From Kordia aestuariivivens (GTDB lineage: Bacteria > Bacteroidota > Bacteroidia > Flavobacteriales > Flavobacteriaceae): a DNA stretch of 64,000 nt. Where the stretch lies: positions 99,471-163,470 of the forward strand of contig NZ_JACGWS010000014.1 of the NCBI RefSeq assembly GCF_014397005.1, in the 5' to 3' direction. The notes below the pieces were generated by a model, which was given only the letters and a program-made list of their open reading frames with translations, was not told the DNA's origin and made no database searches. Every line of letters begins with the position of its first letter. The first letter of the stretch is position 1. Below, in pieces: positions 55,882-63,982 of this stretch. The position numbers were made by a program, and so were the translations under genes.

Positions 55882-56742
55882 AAAAAAACATTTTTTAAAC
55901 AAGTGTTTAAATTAAGAGTTATGGCTTCCGTTACATTGCTGCTTGGAATGACTTTCCTTTTGTATGCATGTAGCGAAGATAACATTGAAAATCCGAACAC
56001 CGATGCTACCGAAAGTATTGAATCTGGCGACAAGTACTCCATGAAATTAACGGTCGATGGGCAATTTAAGGAATACATTAGTAGTGTAGATTTAATTGAT
56101 GACAAAGAATTTAAATACATACTTGTTGATCCTGAAAATAATATTATAGATGCATTTACTGACACAAATGCTTTTCAGAAGCACAATGGTCATGCAAACA
56201 TTAAAGCACAAATAAATAGTATAAAGGCAGAAACTAGCGATACCGTGTTTCCATTCAATTCAGCAGAGGATGCTGAGCAAGCTATTATTCAGGATATGAA
56301 TGATCTTTTTGGTGATAAAATCAAAAATCCGCTAGATACCAATTATGCTAAAAGTGAAGCAAATAGTTTATCGTTCATTTTTGACCACAATTGGCCTAAC
56401 CACACCAATTCATTATTAGCACATTTTGAAGGTAATAGTGCTTTCACTAGTGTTGATTACCACGTTATTGCTAAATTAAAAAGAAGTACTATCGCAGATA
56501 GTGAAGTAGGACATTTACATTTAGAAACAAGTAGTGTAATATATAATCTACCTAATTACAATGTAAGTTCTTTTTTCTTAAATGCAAATGAAACCACCAT
56601 ACAAAACACTTACAATTATAGAAAGTATTTATACTTATATACAGAGCCAAATTATAATGGAACATTATTTTTCTACATAATAGAAAAAGACTCTGAAGTT
56701 AACATACCTAATATTAATTTTAAATCAATCTATATATTTTAA
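55879..56742 (+). CDS. Lipoprotein with beta/gamma-crystallin-like C terminus (copy 1)
   Basis: A 287-residue lipoprotein. The N terminus MKKTFFKQVFKLRVMAS and lipobox FLLYAC (Cys31) are followed by an acidic linker (SEDNIENPNTDATESIESG), a region of unknown fold (DGQFKEYISSVDLIDD, DHNWPNHTNSLLAHFEG) and a tail of about 45 residues, YLYLYTEPNYNGTLFFYI then VNIPNINFKSIYIF. The tail has the rhythm of one beta/gamma-crystallin Greek-key motif (Y-x-D/E-x-N-Y-x-G, then an IPN..S..I strand). The paralogue at 60900-61745 keeps the signal, the H-W/F-P region and the tail. It starts a two-gene operon divergent from the HTCS gene. Function unknown. Confidence 0.85.
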   Translation: MKKTFFKQVFKLRVMASVTLLLGMTFLLYACSEDNIENPNTDATESIESGDKYSMKLTVDGQFKEYISSVDLIDDKEFKYILVDPENNIIDAFTDTNAFQKHNGHANIKAQINSIKAETSDTVFPFNSAEDAEQAIIQDMNDLFGDKIKNPLDTNYAKSEANSLSFIFDHNWPNHTNSLLAHFEGNSAFTSVDYHVIAKLKRSTIADSEVGHLHLETSSVIYNLPNYNVSSFFLNANETTIQNTYNYRKYLYLYTEPNYNGTLFFYIIEKDSEVNIPNINFKSIYIF

Positions 56743-56759
56743 CTACTAAAACTTAAAAA

Positions 56760-57449
56760 ATGAAAAATTTAAAAAAAATATCTTTAGTTTTTGCTTTCCT
56801 AGCGCTAGCTATTACAAATGTACATGGAAGTGAAATTAACAAAAATGAATTGATTCATAGAATGTCAAATGATACGGATGTAGCTGATTTTTGCATCACC
56901 TTGTTAAAGGAAAAAATGACAATGAATGTATATGGAAATGCTGAATTAATTAAAAACTCTGAATTATTAAAGGATTTGAGTGTCATTAAAGCAGAAAATG
57001 CAAAAATTGTGCGAAATAAATACCCTGAGTTATTAAAACTTGAATTAAATGAAAGACGCGAAGTATTTAATGAAGTTTTAAGTAAAAGTACCAATTATAA
57101 AAACCAACTTAAATGTTTAGGAATGAACATTCTACGATTAGCCGCCGCTGAGATATTTGTAGGAACTGGATTTGCTGTTAAATGGAAACTTACAAAATTA
57201 GGTCTTTGTGCTGCTGCCGCTGTTGCGGTTGATGCTGCTGAGGAAGTAGAAAGTGCAGGTTTAGTGACCGGAACAATGCCAGCTCAAGTTGCAGCTGAAA
57301 CTAAATTTTGTATAGCTATAAGTACTGCTTTACAAGCTGGTCAACTGTTAATTATTGAAGAAGGCGTACGAAGAATACTATTTGCTTGTAGCAATGATAC
57401 AGCCTATGATTTTGACAAGGATGCTGATGAGGATGGAGTAAATGACTAA
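56760..57449 (+). CDS. Secreted four-cysteine Ala/Gly-rich protein (copy 1)
   Basis: A 229-residue exported protein. A signal peptide (1-23, ending NVHGS) is followed by a charged helical region (NKYPELLKLELNERREVFNEV) and a hydrophobic Ala-rich region with four cysteines, LKC, KLGLC, TKFC and LFAC. All four are kept in the paralogue at 61767-62441, and the C2-C3 spacing is exactly 33 residues in both. Between them lies a kept TGxxP step. The end, DFDKDADEDGVND, looks like a thrombospondin type 3-like calcium loop and is absent from copy 2. It is 17 bases after the lipoprotein gene. I do not recognise the family. Confidence 0.82.
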   Translation: MKNLKKISLVFAFLALAITNVHGSEINKNELIHRMSNDTDVADFCITLLKEKMTMNVYGNAELIKNSELLKDLSVIKAENAKIVRNKYPELLKLELNERREVFNEVLSKSTNYKNQLKCLGMNILRLAAAEIFVGTGFAVKWKLTKLGLCAAAAVAVDAAEEVESAGLVTGTMPAQVAAETKFCIAISTALQAGQLLIIEEGVRRILFACSNDTAYDFDKDADEDGVND

Positions 57450-57540
57450 TAGTATCACGAATCATATTTGGTTACTACAAAACCATAATTAAGGAATACA
57501 TTATATATACCTTAGTTACATTTTATAAGTTTTTTCAAAA

Positions 57541-57581
57541 AAAATCTCCCTTTGAGTCTAACAACTCTTTGGGAGATTTTT
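57541..57581 (+). terminator. Terminator of cassette 1
   Basis: The long hairpin AAAATCTCCC...GGGAGATTTT contains a nested GAGT/ACTC stem and is followed by T-rich DNA. It lies about 92 bases after the second gene of the cassette. The same outer stem ends cassette 2 at 62532-62575. Confidence 0.85.
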
Positions 57582-57748
57582 ATGTACAATGCTGAATTTA
57601 TTTCAGCATCTGTTTAAAAGTAGTTCAGAAGCTCTCTGAATTTATTTCAGAATCTGTTTAAATGTATTAGAAAATTTTATTGAATTTTCACATTGAGTGT
57701 ATCGAAATGCAGTTCAGCATTTTTCTGAATTTTTATAACGAACTTCAA
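57582..57748. repeat. Short repeats of the TGAATTTATTTCAG type
   Basis: The sequence ctgaatttatttcag followed by atctgttt occurs twice (about 57591-57617 and 57639-57664), and further short TTCAG/CTGAA inverted pieces follow up to 57740. This is an intergenic array of degenerate palindromes between the convergent cassette 1 and HTCS copy 2. No gene is seen. Confidence 0.5.
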
Positions 57749-60607
57749 TTAAACTAAATTTTCAACTTTTACTTTCTTGATGAGTTCTCCTGGTTTTATG
57801 CCAAATCGTTTCGCGAATACTTTATTGAAATAGGTGCGGCTATTGAGTCCAACAGTATAAAGCACTTCACTGATGGATTGATATTTATCAGTCACTACTA
57901 AATCATACGCTTTTCGCAAACGAACTTCTAAGATGATTTTTACAGGACTCAAACCTGTTTTTTCTTGTACTATTTGCGTAAATTGTTTTCGACTGTATCC
58001 ACATTGCATCGCAAGTTCGTGAATCGTAAATTCATTGTTAGTTATATTCTCTAGGATAATATTATTAATTTTATCCATAAATTCTGAATACGCACCATTG
58101 AACGTAATTGTTTCATTTTCTATGCTTTGCAATTGTTTTTTATAGATGTTTTTCTCCAAATGAAAATTGATTCTCGTAATCAATTCCATACTTTCAAACG
58201 GCTTGATTAAATAGTCATTGATTCCAAGTACTGATTTATTGTTTTCTATATATTCTTCCGCAGAAGCAGTCATCATTATATACGGAACAGCTTCATAGTT
58301 TGGAAGTGTATTTAATGCTACTTTTAATTCATGACCATCCATGACTGGCATTCGCAAATCGCTTAATATGACGTCATATTGTGTTTTATTCGCAAATGAT
58401 AACGCTTGAATTCCATCAAATGCAAACGTGCAATTTAATATTGGTGATAGTAATTCTTTTAAATACCCAATCATTTCTATGTTGTCATCTACAATCAGTA
58501 TTTTGGGTAGTTTGCATGCAATCACTGGATCAATTGTTTTTGAAGTGTATATGTTTCTATATTTAGAAGTGTTTTCATCAACATATAACAAATGATTTTC
58601 AACTGCTAAAGGTACTAGTATGGTAAAAATGCTACCAATACCTTTTTTGCTGTCTAAGGTAATGGTTCCTTTTAGTTTTGTGACCAATTCATGTACCAAT
58701 GATAATCCAATTCCGAATCCGCCTGTTAGTGAATGACTTTTTGATTGATAGAATCTGTCAAATATGAGTTTTTGTTCTTCTTTATCAATTCCGATTCCTT
58801 CGTCTCTAACAATTAAATTTAATCCGTTTTCATTTATGAATGCGTTTACATAAATTCCATTCGTAGGATTCGTATATTTTAATGCATTGGAGATCAAATT
58901 ATTTACAATTTTTCGTAAATCATCATAATTATAATCAAGCAATTGATTTGGTTTTATGTTTGATTTGTAATAGATAGGAACTCCTTTAATTTCGGCAACT
59001 CCTTGAAAACTATACACAACTTCTTTAAGGAATTCTTCCATTTTATCCGAAGTCACTTTGTATGTTGTTAGGTTTTTTTCTTGTTTTAAAAGCGTTAAAA
59101 AGTTATTTAACATCTGTATGATTTGTTCGTTGTTTCTAACGGTTAGATCCGCATATTTTATAATTTTTGAATAGTCCATCGCGTTGTTAGTAATCAATCG
59201 CAAATAGCCCGTTGTAATGGTGATTGGCGTTCGTATTTCATGTGATAAGTTTTCAATGAAATTGTTTTTGATTGTGGCGATATCTTTCATTTTTTCATTT
59301 TCAAAAAGTAATTTCAATTGCTTTTTTCTTCTTTGATGTAAAATGATGATAAAAATGAAAATTGACACCGAAACTGAAACTAAAAATGTAGAGAAAATAT
59401 AGAATTTCTTTTTTTCTTCCAATACTAAATCCATTGTTTCACTTTTTTCCTCTAATACTTTTATTTTTTTATCCCGACTTAGTTTAAAATTCAACACAGA
59501 AGCGTTCATGTTTAGATTAAAGTTTTTTAAGGAATCTCTAACTGACACATATTTTTCGTATGCAGCTAGCGCTTTATCATGTCTACCTAATTCTTTATTA
59601 ATTAAAAACTCTAATTTATTTAATTTGATCCGTGTAAATTGTTCTGCATGATAACGTGCATTACTTTTTTTTGCCAAGTCTAAATGTCGCTTCGCTTTTA
59701 TATAATTTTTATCTATAAAATAAATAAACGCATAGAATATATTTTTAGTAGCTCCATCATCAAGATATGCAGCATTAGAATTTTCATAAGCAATTTTCAC
59801 ATACTTCTTCGCTGAATCTACTTCTTTAAGTTTAAGATATCTGCAGGCAAGTTCTTTGTTGTATTTTTTTTTAAGGCATGGATTGTTTCTAAAACCTCTA
59901 ATATTTATATTCTTTAATACCTGTATGGCATTCTGCGGATCGCCTTGAATAGCAATGTAAGAAGCATGATTAATTAAAATACGTGTTTTTAAAGATTTAG
60001 GAATGTCTTTATGCAAGTACGTATTCATCAAAATAGAGTCCATCTCTTTAGAAAGTTCCTTACAGTTTGTTTTTTTGTACAACGCTGCCAGTTTTAGATA
60101 CACCAAAATTTCTTTATCAGTGGCTTCTATTTCTTTAAAATGTTCTAATCCTTTGTAAAGACATGTAATTGCTTTAAAATACTCTTTTTCAGAAATTTTA
60201 CTTTCAAACAAATACAATTGCGCGCTTCCTAATACTTCATTATCTGCAATTTTTTCTTTAATCATAGCATGATAATACTGTACAGAATCATATTGACGCT
60301 GAATTGTGTGCTGATCCATTAAGAATAACATCGTAGCACTATGAATTTTCTTCACCATACTATATTCTATTGGAGTAAAGGTATTCTTGCGCCTAAATTG
60401 ATTTAAGATCTTTTCGGCTCTGAGCAGTGTTGTATCAATGGATACTTTTGATACTTCTTGGCGCATTTTCTCATAAAGTGCCTGTAAATAAGAAGGATCT
60501 TTGCGTTCGTATTTATTTTTTGAGTGTAGCGTACACACAAAAATGAGGGAGATAAGTAGGTAGGTTTTTTTCATACTCAAAGAACGAAAAAGTAAAGGAA
60601 AATCCAT
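57749..60607 (-). CDS. Hybrid two-component sensor/regulator (HTCS), copy 2
   Basis: A 952-residue paralogue of the protein at 52745-55603, with the same order: N-terminal hydrophobic segment, periplasmic helical repeats, transmembrane helix (KKFYIFSTFLVSVSVSIFIF), kinase (LSHEIRTPITITTGY; NLISNALKYT; DEGIGID; GGFGIGLSLVHEL), receiver (ILIVDDNIEM; DVILSDLRMPVMDG; YLIKPFES) and AraC output (FTIHELAMQCGYSRKQF; VGLNSRTYFNKVFAKRFG). The cytoplasmic half is very alike, the periplasmic half much less so, as expected if each copy senses a different ligand. A later Met (60574) would also give a good signal peptide. It is divergent from the second lipoprotein pair. Confidence 0.92.
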   Translation of the reverse strand: MDFPLLFRSLSMKKTYLLISLIFVCTLHSKNKYERKDPSYLQALYEKMRQEVSKVSIDTTLLRAEKILNQFRRKNTFTPIEYSMVKKIHSATMLFLMDQHTIQRQYDSVQYYHAMIKEKIADNEVLGSAQLYLFESKISEKEYFKAITCLYKGLEHFKEIEATDKEILVYLKLAALYKKTNCKELSKEMDSILMNTYLHKDIPKSLKTRILINHASYIAIQGDPQNAIQVLKNINIRGFRNNPCLKKKYNKELACRYLKLKEVDSAKKYVKIAYENSNAAYLDDGATKNIFYAFIYFIDKNYIKAKRHLDLAKKSNARYHAEQFTRIKLNKLEFLINKELGRHDKALAAYEKYVSVRDSLKNFNLNMNASVLNFKLSRDKKIKVLEEKSETMDLVLEEKKKFYIFSTFLVSVSVSIFIFIIILHQRRKKQLKLLFENEKMKDIATIKNNFIENLSHEIRTPITITTGYLRLITNNAMDYSKIIKYADLTVRNNEQIIQMLNNFLTLLKQEKNLTTYKVTSDKMEEFLKEVVYSFQGVAEIKGVPIYYKSNIKPNQLLDYNYDDLRKIVNNLISNALKYTNPTNGIYVNAFINENGLNLIVRDEGIGIDKEEQKLIFDRFYQSKSHSLTGGFGIGLSLVHELVTKLKGTITLDSKKGIGSIFTILVPLAVENHLLYVDENTSKYRNIYTSKTIDPVIACKLPKILIVDDNIEMIGYLKELLSPILNCTFAFDGIQALSFANKTQYDVILSDLRMPVMDGHELKVALNTLPNYEAVPYIMMTASAEEYIENNKSVLGINDYLIKPFESMELITRINFHLEKNIYKKQLQSIENETITFNGAYSEFMDKINNIILENITNNEFTIHELAMQCGYSRKQFTQIVQEKTGLSPVKIILEVRLRKAYDLVVTDKYQSISEVLYTVGLNSRTYFNKVFAKRFGIKPGELIKKVKVENLV

Positions 60608-60728
60608 TACGGTTTAAACTTTCTCTTACAATAGTATTCCTGAAAAAGCACAAAAAAGTATCAAAAGAGTACGTTTTAAGAAATTAAAAACGCCTTAAAG
60701 TGACAAATAAGGCTATCAAAAATCCATG

Positions 60729-60752
60729 TTTTACAAATATTTGCAGTGTTAA
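60729..60752 (+). promoter_or_regulatory. Conserved promoter-like element upstream of cassette 2
   Basis: The sequence ttttacaaatatttgcagtgtt is the counterpart of 55721-55746. AATATTTG is close to the Bacteroidota -7 motif. It lies about 150 bases before the lipoprotein start and in the divergent gap with the HTCS gene. Confidence 0.45.
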
Positions 60753-60869
60753 GTTTAAGTAACAAATTTGAGTGCGCATTAAAATTGATTCTTTAACCTA
60801 CATAATAAAGAGTCTGCTGAAAATTTAACAAAAGGGTAAAACGATAACCAAGTTTTACCAATCATATAA

Positions 60870-60902
60870 CCAAATTATTAATCTTTAAAAATTTTAATTA
60901 TG
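60870..60902 (+). promoter_or_regulatory. Conserved leader box before the lipoprotein start (copy 2)
   Basis: The 33-base stretch from ccaaattattaatc to the ATG matches 55849-55881 almost base for base, although DNA just upstream of it has diverged. Confidence 0.5.
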
Positions 60903-61745
60903 AAACAAACGTTTTTTAAACAAGTGTTTAAATCAAGAGTTATGGCTTCTGTTACAGTGCTACTGGGAATAACTTTCCTATTGCATGCATGTAGCGACGA
61001 TAACGTTGAAAATCCAAACACCGATGCTACCGAAAGTATTGAATTAGGTAATGAAAACTCCATGAAACTAATGGTCGATGGACAATTTGAAAAAAACCTT
61101 AACAGCATCAAAGATGTTGAAGATGGAATTTACAAGTATGTTATTGTAAATAGTAAAGACGAGTCTATTGTTCGAGCATTTACTAATGAAGATGCTTTCA
61201 AAAATTTTGAGAACTACAACGAATTTAAATCAAAAATGCCAGAAGTAACTGGAAAAGCTGCTATGGTTCTAGAGGACTACGATGAGAGTGCGATTTTAGC
61301 TGATATAAGAAATCAAAGAAGTAAAGCTTCAGCTATAACTGCTGCAACTGGTAAAGTACACACGACCTTCGATCATGTTGTTGAACATCCTTTTCCAGAT
61401 CATGATGATTTAGTGGGACATTTTGAATTTGATGGTACTTCATATGATACCCATTATTCTATTGAATTAATTACAGATATGGCAGCAAATAGTATTTTTA
61501 CGAATTATCATTGGAGTGATATTGATAATGTCTACTCTACTACTAGTTCATTTTATTTAAGATATTGTCTAGCCAACGCTACTCATTCAATAGTATACAA
61601 TCCTAATCCAAGAACTAGCTACGTTTACTTATATACTGGAACTAATAGAACTGGAACGCGATATTTTTATTCTATTGCTAAATTTGGCAGTGTTGAAATC
61701 CCTAACCGTTCTTACAACACAATTTCTGTATATAACTATAACTAA
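60900..61745 (+). CDS. Lipoprotein with beta/gamma-crystallin-like C terminus (copy 2)
   Basis: A 281-residue paralogue of the lipoprotein at 55879. The first 50 residues are nearly the same (lipobox FLLHAC, Cys31; NPNTDATESIELG). The middle has diverged, except for a kept segment with DHVVEHPFPDHDDLVGHFE. The tail YLYTGTNRTGTRYFYSI then VEIPNRSYNTISVY again looks like a crystallin Greek-key motif. It is followed 21 bases later by the second cassette gene. Confidence 0.85.
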   Translation: MKQTFFKQVFKSRVMASVTVLLGITFLLHACSDDNVENPNTDATESIELGNENSMKLMVDGQFEKNLNSIKDVEDGIYKYVIVNSKDESIVRAFTNEDAFKNFENYNEFKSKMPEVTGKAAMVLEDYDESAILADIRNQRSKASAITAATGKVHTTFDHVVEHPFPDHDDLVGHFEFDGTSYDTHYSIELITDMAANSIFTNYHWSDIDNVYSTTSSFYLRYCLANATHSIVYNPNPRTSYVYLYTGTNRTGTRYFYSIAKFGSVEIPNRSYNTISVYNYN

Positions 61746-61766
61746 TAACCTACTAAATTTAGAAAA

Positions 61767-62441
61767 ATGAAAACATTAAAACAAATAACATTAGCATTGG
61801 TGCTATTGGTATCATTCAACACCTTTGCAACTACAGCATGTATTGAAGATACGGAAACCATCAAAGAGGAATTAATTGCCAAAATGGCAGAAGATGATAC
61901 TGTCATAGCAGTATATACCAACGTATCCACTGTAACATTTGTTGAATCTTTAAAAAAAGAATTCAATTTAAGTGGAGAGGAATATGATCTTGATTACGAT
62001 AAATTTAATGAAGGATTAAACGCTGATTTAAAAATCATTGAAGCTAAATATCCTGAGCTTTATAAGTTAAGCAAAGAAGATCAAAATGATGTATTAGCAA
62101 AAGTTACTAATAGATCTAATAAACTTAAGGACACACTGAAATGTGTAATCATTGCTTCAGCTGGAATCGCAGGTACTTGTGGTACTTATTTTGGGAGCTG
62201 GGTGATTAAAAAGTATGGTGCTTGTATGGTTGCAGGAGGATCTATCGTCATTGCTGAGCTCATACTTTCTGGAGGTAGTGCTACAGGTTTAATCCCAGAA
62301 GAAATGTCTGGTGTGAATTCTGTATGTTTACGTTTTGCTTTGCGTTTGAATGGTCAAGCCGCAAAAGACTTAGCTCTTTGTATGTTTGCTGGATTAGTTG
62401 GAGAAGTTTTAGCTTGTGGTACAACATACTTTTTATCTTAA
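61767..62441 (+). CDS. Secreted four-cysteine Ala/Gly-rich protein (copy 2)
   Basis: A 224-residue paralogue of the protein at 56760. A signal peptide (about 1-22) is followed by a charged helical part (AKYPELYKLSKEDQNDVLAKV). A hydrophobic Gly/Ala-rich half then has the shared cysteines LKC, KYGAC, NSVC and VLAC, plus extra ones (GTC, LALC). The glycine-rich, amphipathic to hydrophobic character recalls pore-forming or bacteriocin-like proteins, but no known family is recognised. The C-terminal Asp-rich loop of copy 1 is absent. Confidence 0.82.
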   Translation: MKTLKQITLALVLLVSFNTFATTACIEDTETIKEELIAKMAEDDTVIAVYTNVSTVTFVESLKKEFNLSGEEYDLDYDKFNEGLNADLKIIEAKYPELYKLSKEDQNDVLAKVTNRSNKLKDTLKCVIIASAGIAGTCGTYFGSWVIKKYGACMVAGGSIVIAELILSGGSATGLIPEEMSGVNSVCLRFALRLNGQAAKDLALCMFAGLVGEVLACGTTYFLS

Positions 62442-62531
62442 TTGATACAAAAACTCTATTTAGTTAATACCCATAATTAAATCATACTTACTACATATAT
62501 GACTTAATTAGTTTTTAAAATTTTTCAAAAG

Positions 62532-62575
62532 AAAATCTCCCATCGTGTTTAACACACCACTTTGGGAGATTTTTA
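62532..62575 (+). terminator. Terminator of cassette 2
   Basis: The outer stem AAAATCTCCC/GGGAGATTTT is the same as in cassette 1, with a nested GTGT/ACAC stem in the loop and a following T-run. It lies about 90 bases after the stop. Confidence 0.85.
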
Positions 62576-62636
62576 TATATAATTATTTAAAAGATTACCA
62601 CAATTACTCCTCACAAAATGTCTAGTAAAGATTATT

Positions 62637-62717
62637 TCCGTCAAGCTGAACTTGATTCAGCTTCTCACTAGAATGTATTGATCAGTTTGATGAGATTCTG
62701 AATCAAGTTCAGAATGA
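62637..62717. repeat. Inverted repeat of the GTCATTCTGAACTTGATTCAGAATCTCA type
   Basis: The left arm cgtcaagctgaacttgattcagcttctca (from 62639) and the right arm tgagattctgaatcaagttcagaatgacg pair across about 23 bases. This is a dispersed intergenic element common in Flavobacteriaceae. It lies between convergent genes. Confidence 0.65.
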
Positions 62718-62743
62718 CGCTTCAAAATATTTTTAAGAAATTC

Positions 62744-63703
62744 TTACTTCCCGTAATATCCATTTTCAGGAATTGCAATACTGTACTTTTTTCTTGATTT
62801 GTTGTTCAATTTATTTTCGCGCAACCACGGATTGTGAATTTTTAAGATTTTGTAGTTGATATCAAGTTTCTTTGCAAAAGCAGCAAAGTTCGTAACCGCC
62901 GTATCTACTTGTACTTCGTAGGTTGGAATGTGTGTGTATAAGTCTTTTTTATCAAAGTTGAAACCATACTTTTTAGCATTCGTAAAAATTTCTTTCAACG
63001 CAATGACTCTAAAGATATAACGACCCGTTTCTTCTCCTAACAATAAATCGTAATATGAAGTTACTTGTTGTTCTTCCAAACGTCTTCCAATTCCGCTATT
63101 TCCAGCATTGTAAGCCGCTGCTGCAGAGGTCCAATCTCCGAAACGTTCTTTAGATTTCAATAAATATTTACACGCTACACGTGTTGCTTTTTCTAAATTA
63201 AAACGTTCGTCAACATTAGAATTGATTTCCATGCCGTGTTCGCGTCCGGTTGCTTTCATGATTTGCCAAACACCTCTTGCGCCTGCTGGAGACGTTACGT
63301 TTTGCAATCCACTTTCAATCACCGCTAAATATTTGAAATCATCTGGAATTCCGTATTCTTTTAGAATTGGTTCTATAATAGGAAAGTATTTGTTTGCTCT
63401 TTTAAACAATAATAAACCGTTTGATTGCCAATACGTATTGACCAACAATTCACGATCCATACGTTCTTTAATATCTGGTAAGTGTAATGGAACTTCTTCT
63501 CCTGCAAAGTCTAATGTTGCAGGAACTTCCAATGCATATACATTATAATCGTTTTCATCATTAATTTTAACTTCTATTGACTGGCTAACTGCCATTGCTT
63601 TTGTTTCTGCTGTAATTGCTTTGTCTTCTTGCACAGCATTCATTAATAATATTCCGAGGAAAATTAATCCTAAAAAAGCAAATCCATTTTTGAGTATACG
63701 CAT
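62744..63703 (-). CDS. Lytic transglycosylase (SLT domain, MltD-like)
   Basis: A 319-residue exported protein. A signal/anchor helix (about 8-24) is followed by a linker, and an SLT/MltD-type lysozyme-like domain occupies about 105-245: YLAVIESGLQN with catalytic Glu130, SPAGARGVWQIM, and AAAYNAGNSGIGRRL. A C-terminal part follows, ending KYSIAIPENGYYGK, without a clear LysM. It cleaves peptidoglycan to 1,6-anhydro products during wall growth or recycling. It is a lone gene on the minus strand. Confidence 0.92.
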   Translation of the reverse strand: MRILKNGFAFLGLIFLGILLMNAVQEDKAITAETKAMAVSQSIEVKINDENDYNVYALEVPATLDFAGEEVPLHLPDIKERMDRELLVNTYWQSNGLLLFKRANKYFPIIEPILKEYGIPDDFKYLAVIESGLQNVTSPAGARGVWQIMKATGREHGMEINSNVDERFNLEKATRVACKYLLKSKERFGDWTSAAAAYNAGNSGIGRRLEEQQVTSYYDLLLGEETGRYIFRVIALKEIFTNAKKYGFNFDKKDLYTHIPTYEVQVDTAVTNFAAFAKKLDINYKILKIHNPWLRENKLNNKSRKKYSIAIPENGYYGK

Positions 63704-63830
63704 GATGTAATTTTTTTATGTTTTCTTAATCGACTTTAAGGTAGCTATTTTTTCTGAAATTATAAAAAGGTTGGATAGGAATTACAAAAGTAAGAAACTG
63801 ATTTAGAATCAGGCACGTAAAATTGTATTT

Positions 63831-63974
63831 TTATTCTTTGATTAATCGTGGTAAGTTTTCATTGAACCATTTATACTTATTGATGATCATAATGTGCGTT
63901 CCGCCTTTTATTGGAATGTGAATTAAAGAAATACTAGACAAATAAGATAACCTTGGAAGTACAAAAATTCGCTT
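63831..63974 (-). pseudogene. C-terminal remnant of an alpha/beta-hydrolase-like gene
   Basis: The minus-strand frame ending at TAA 63831 reads SLIHIPIKGGTHIMIINKY and then WFNENLPRLIKE. This is the pattern of the C-terminal His loop of alpha/beta-hydrolases. Going upstream, the frame meets a stop at 63975-63977, directly beside a dispersed repeat (63983-64000), so no complete gene can exist in this frame. Either the gene was broken by the repeat or the fragment is fortuitous. The window ends here. Confidence 0.4.
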
Positions 63975-63982
63975 TTAGTTTA

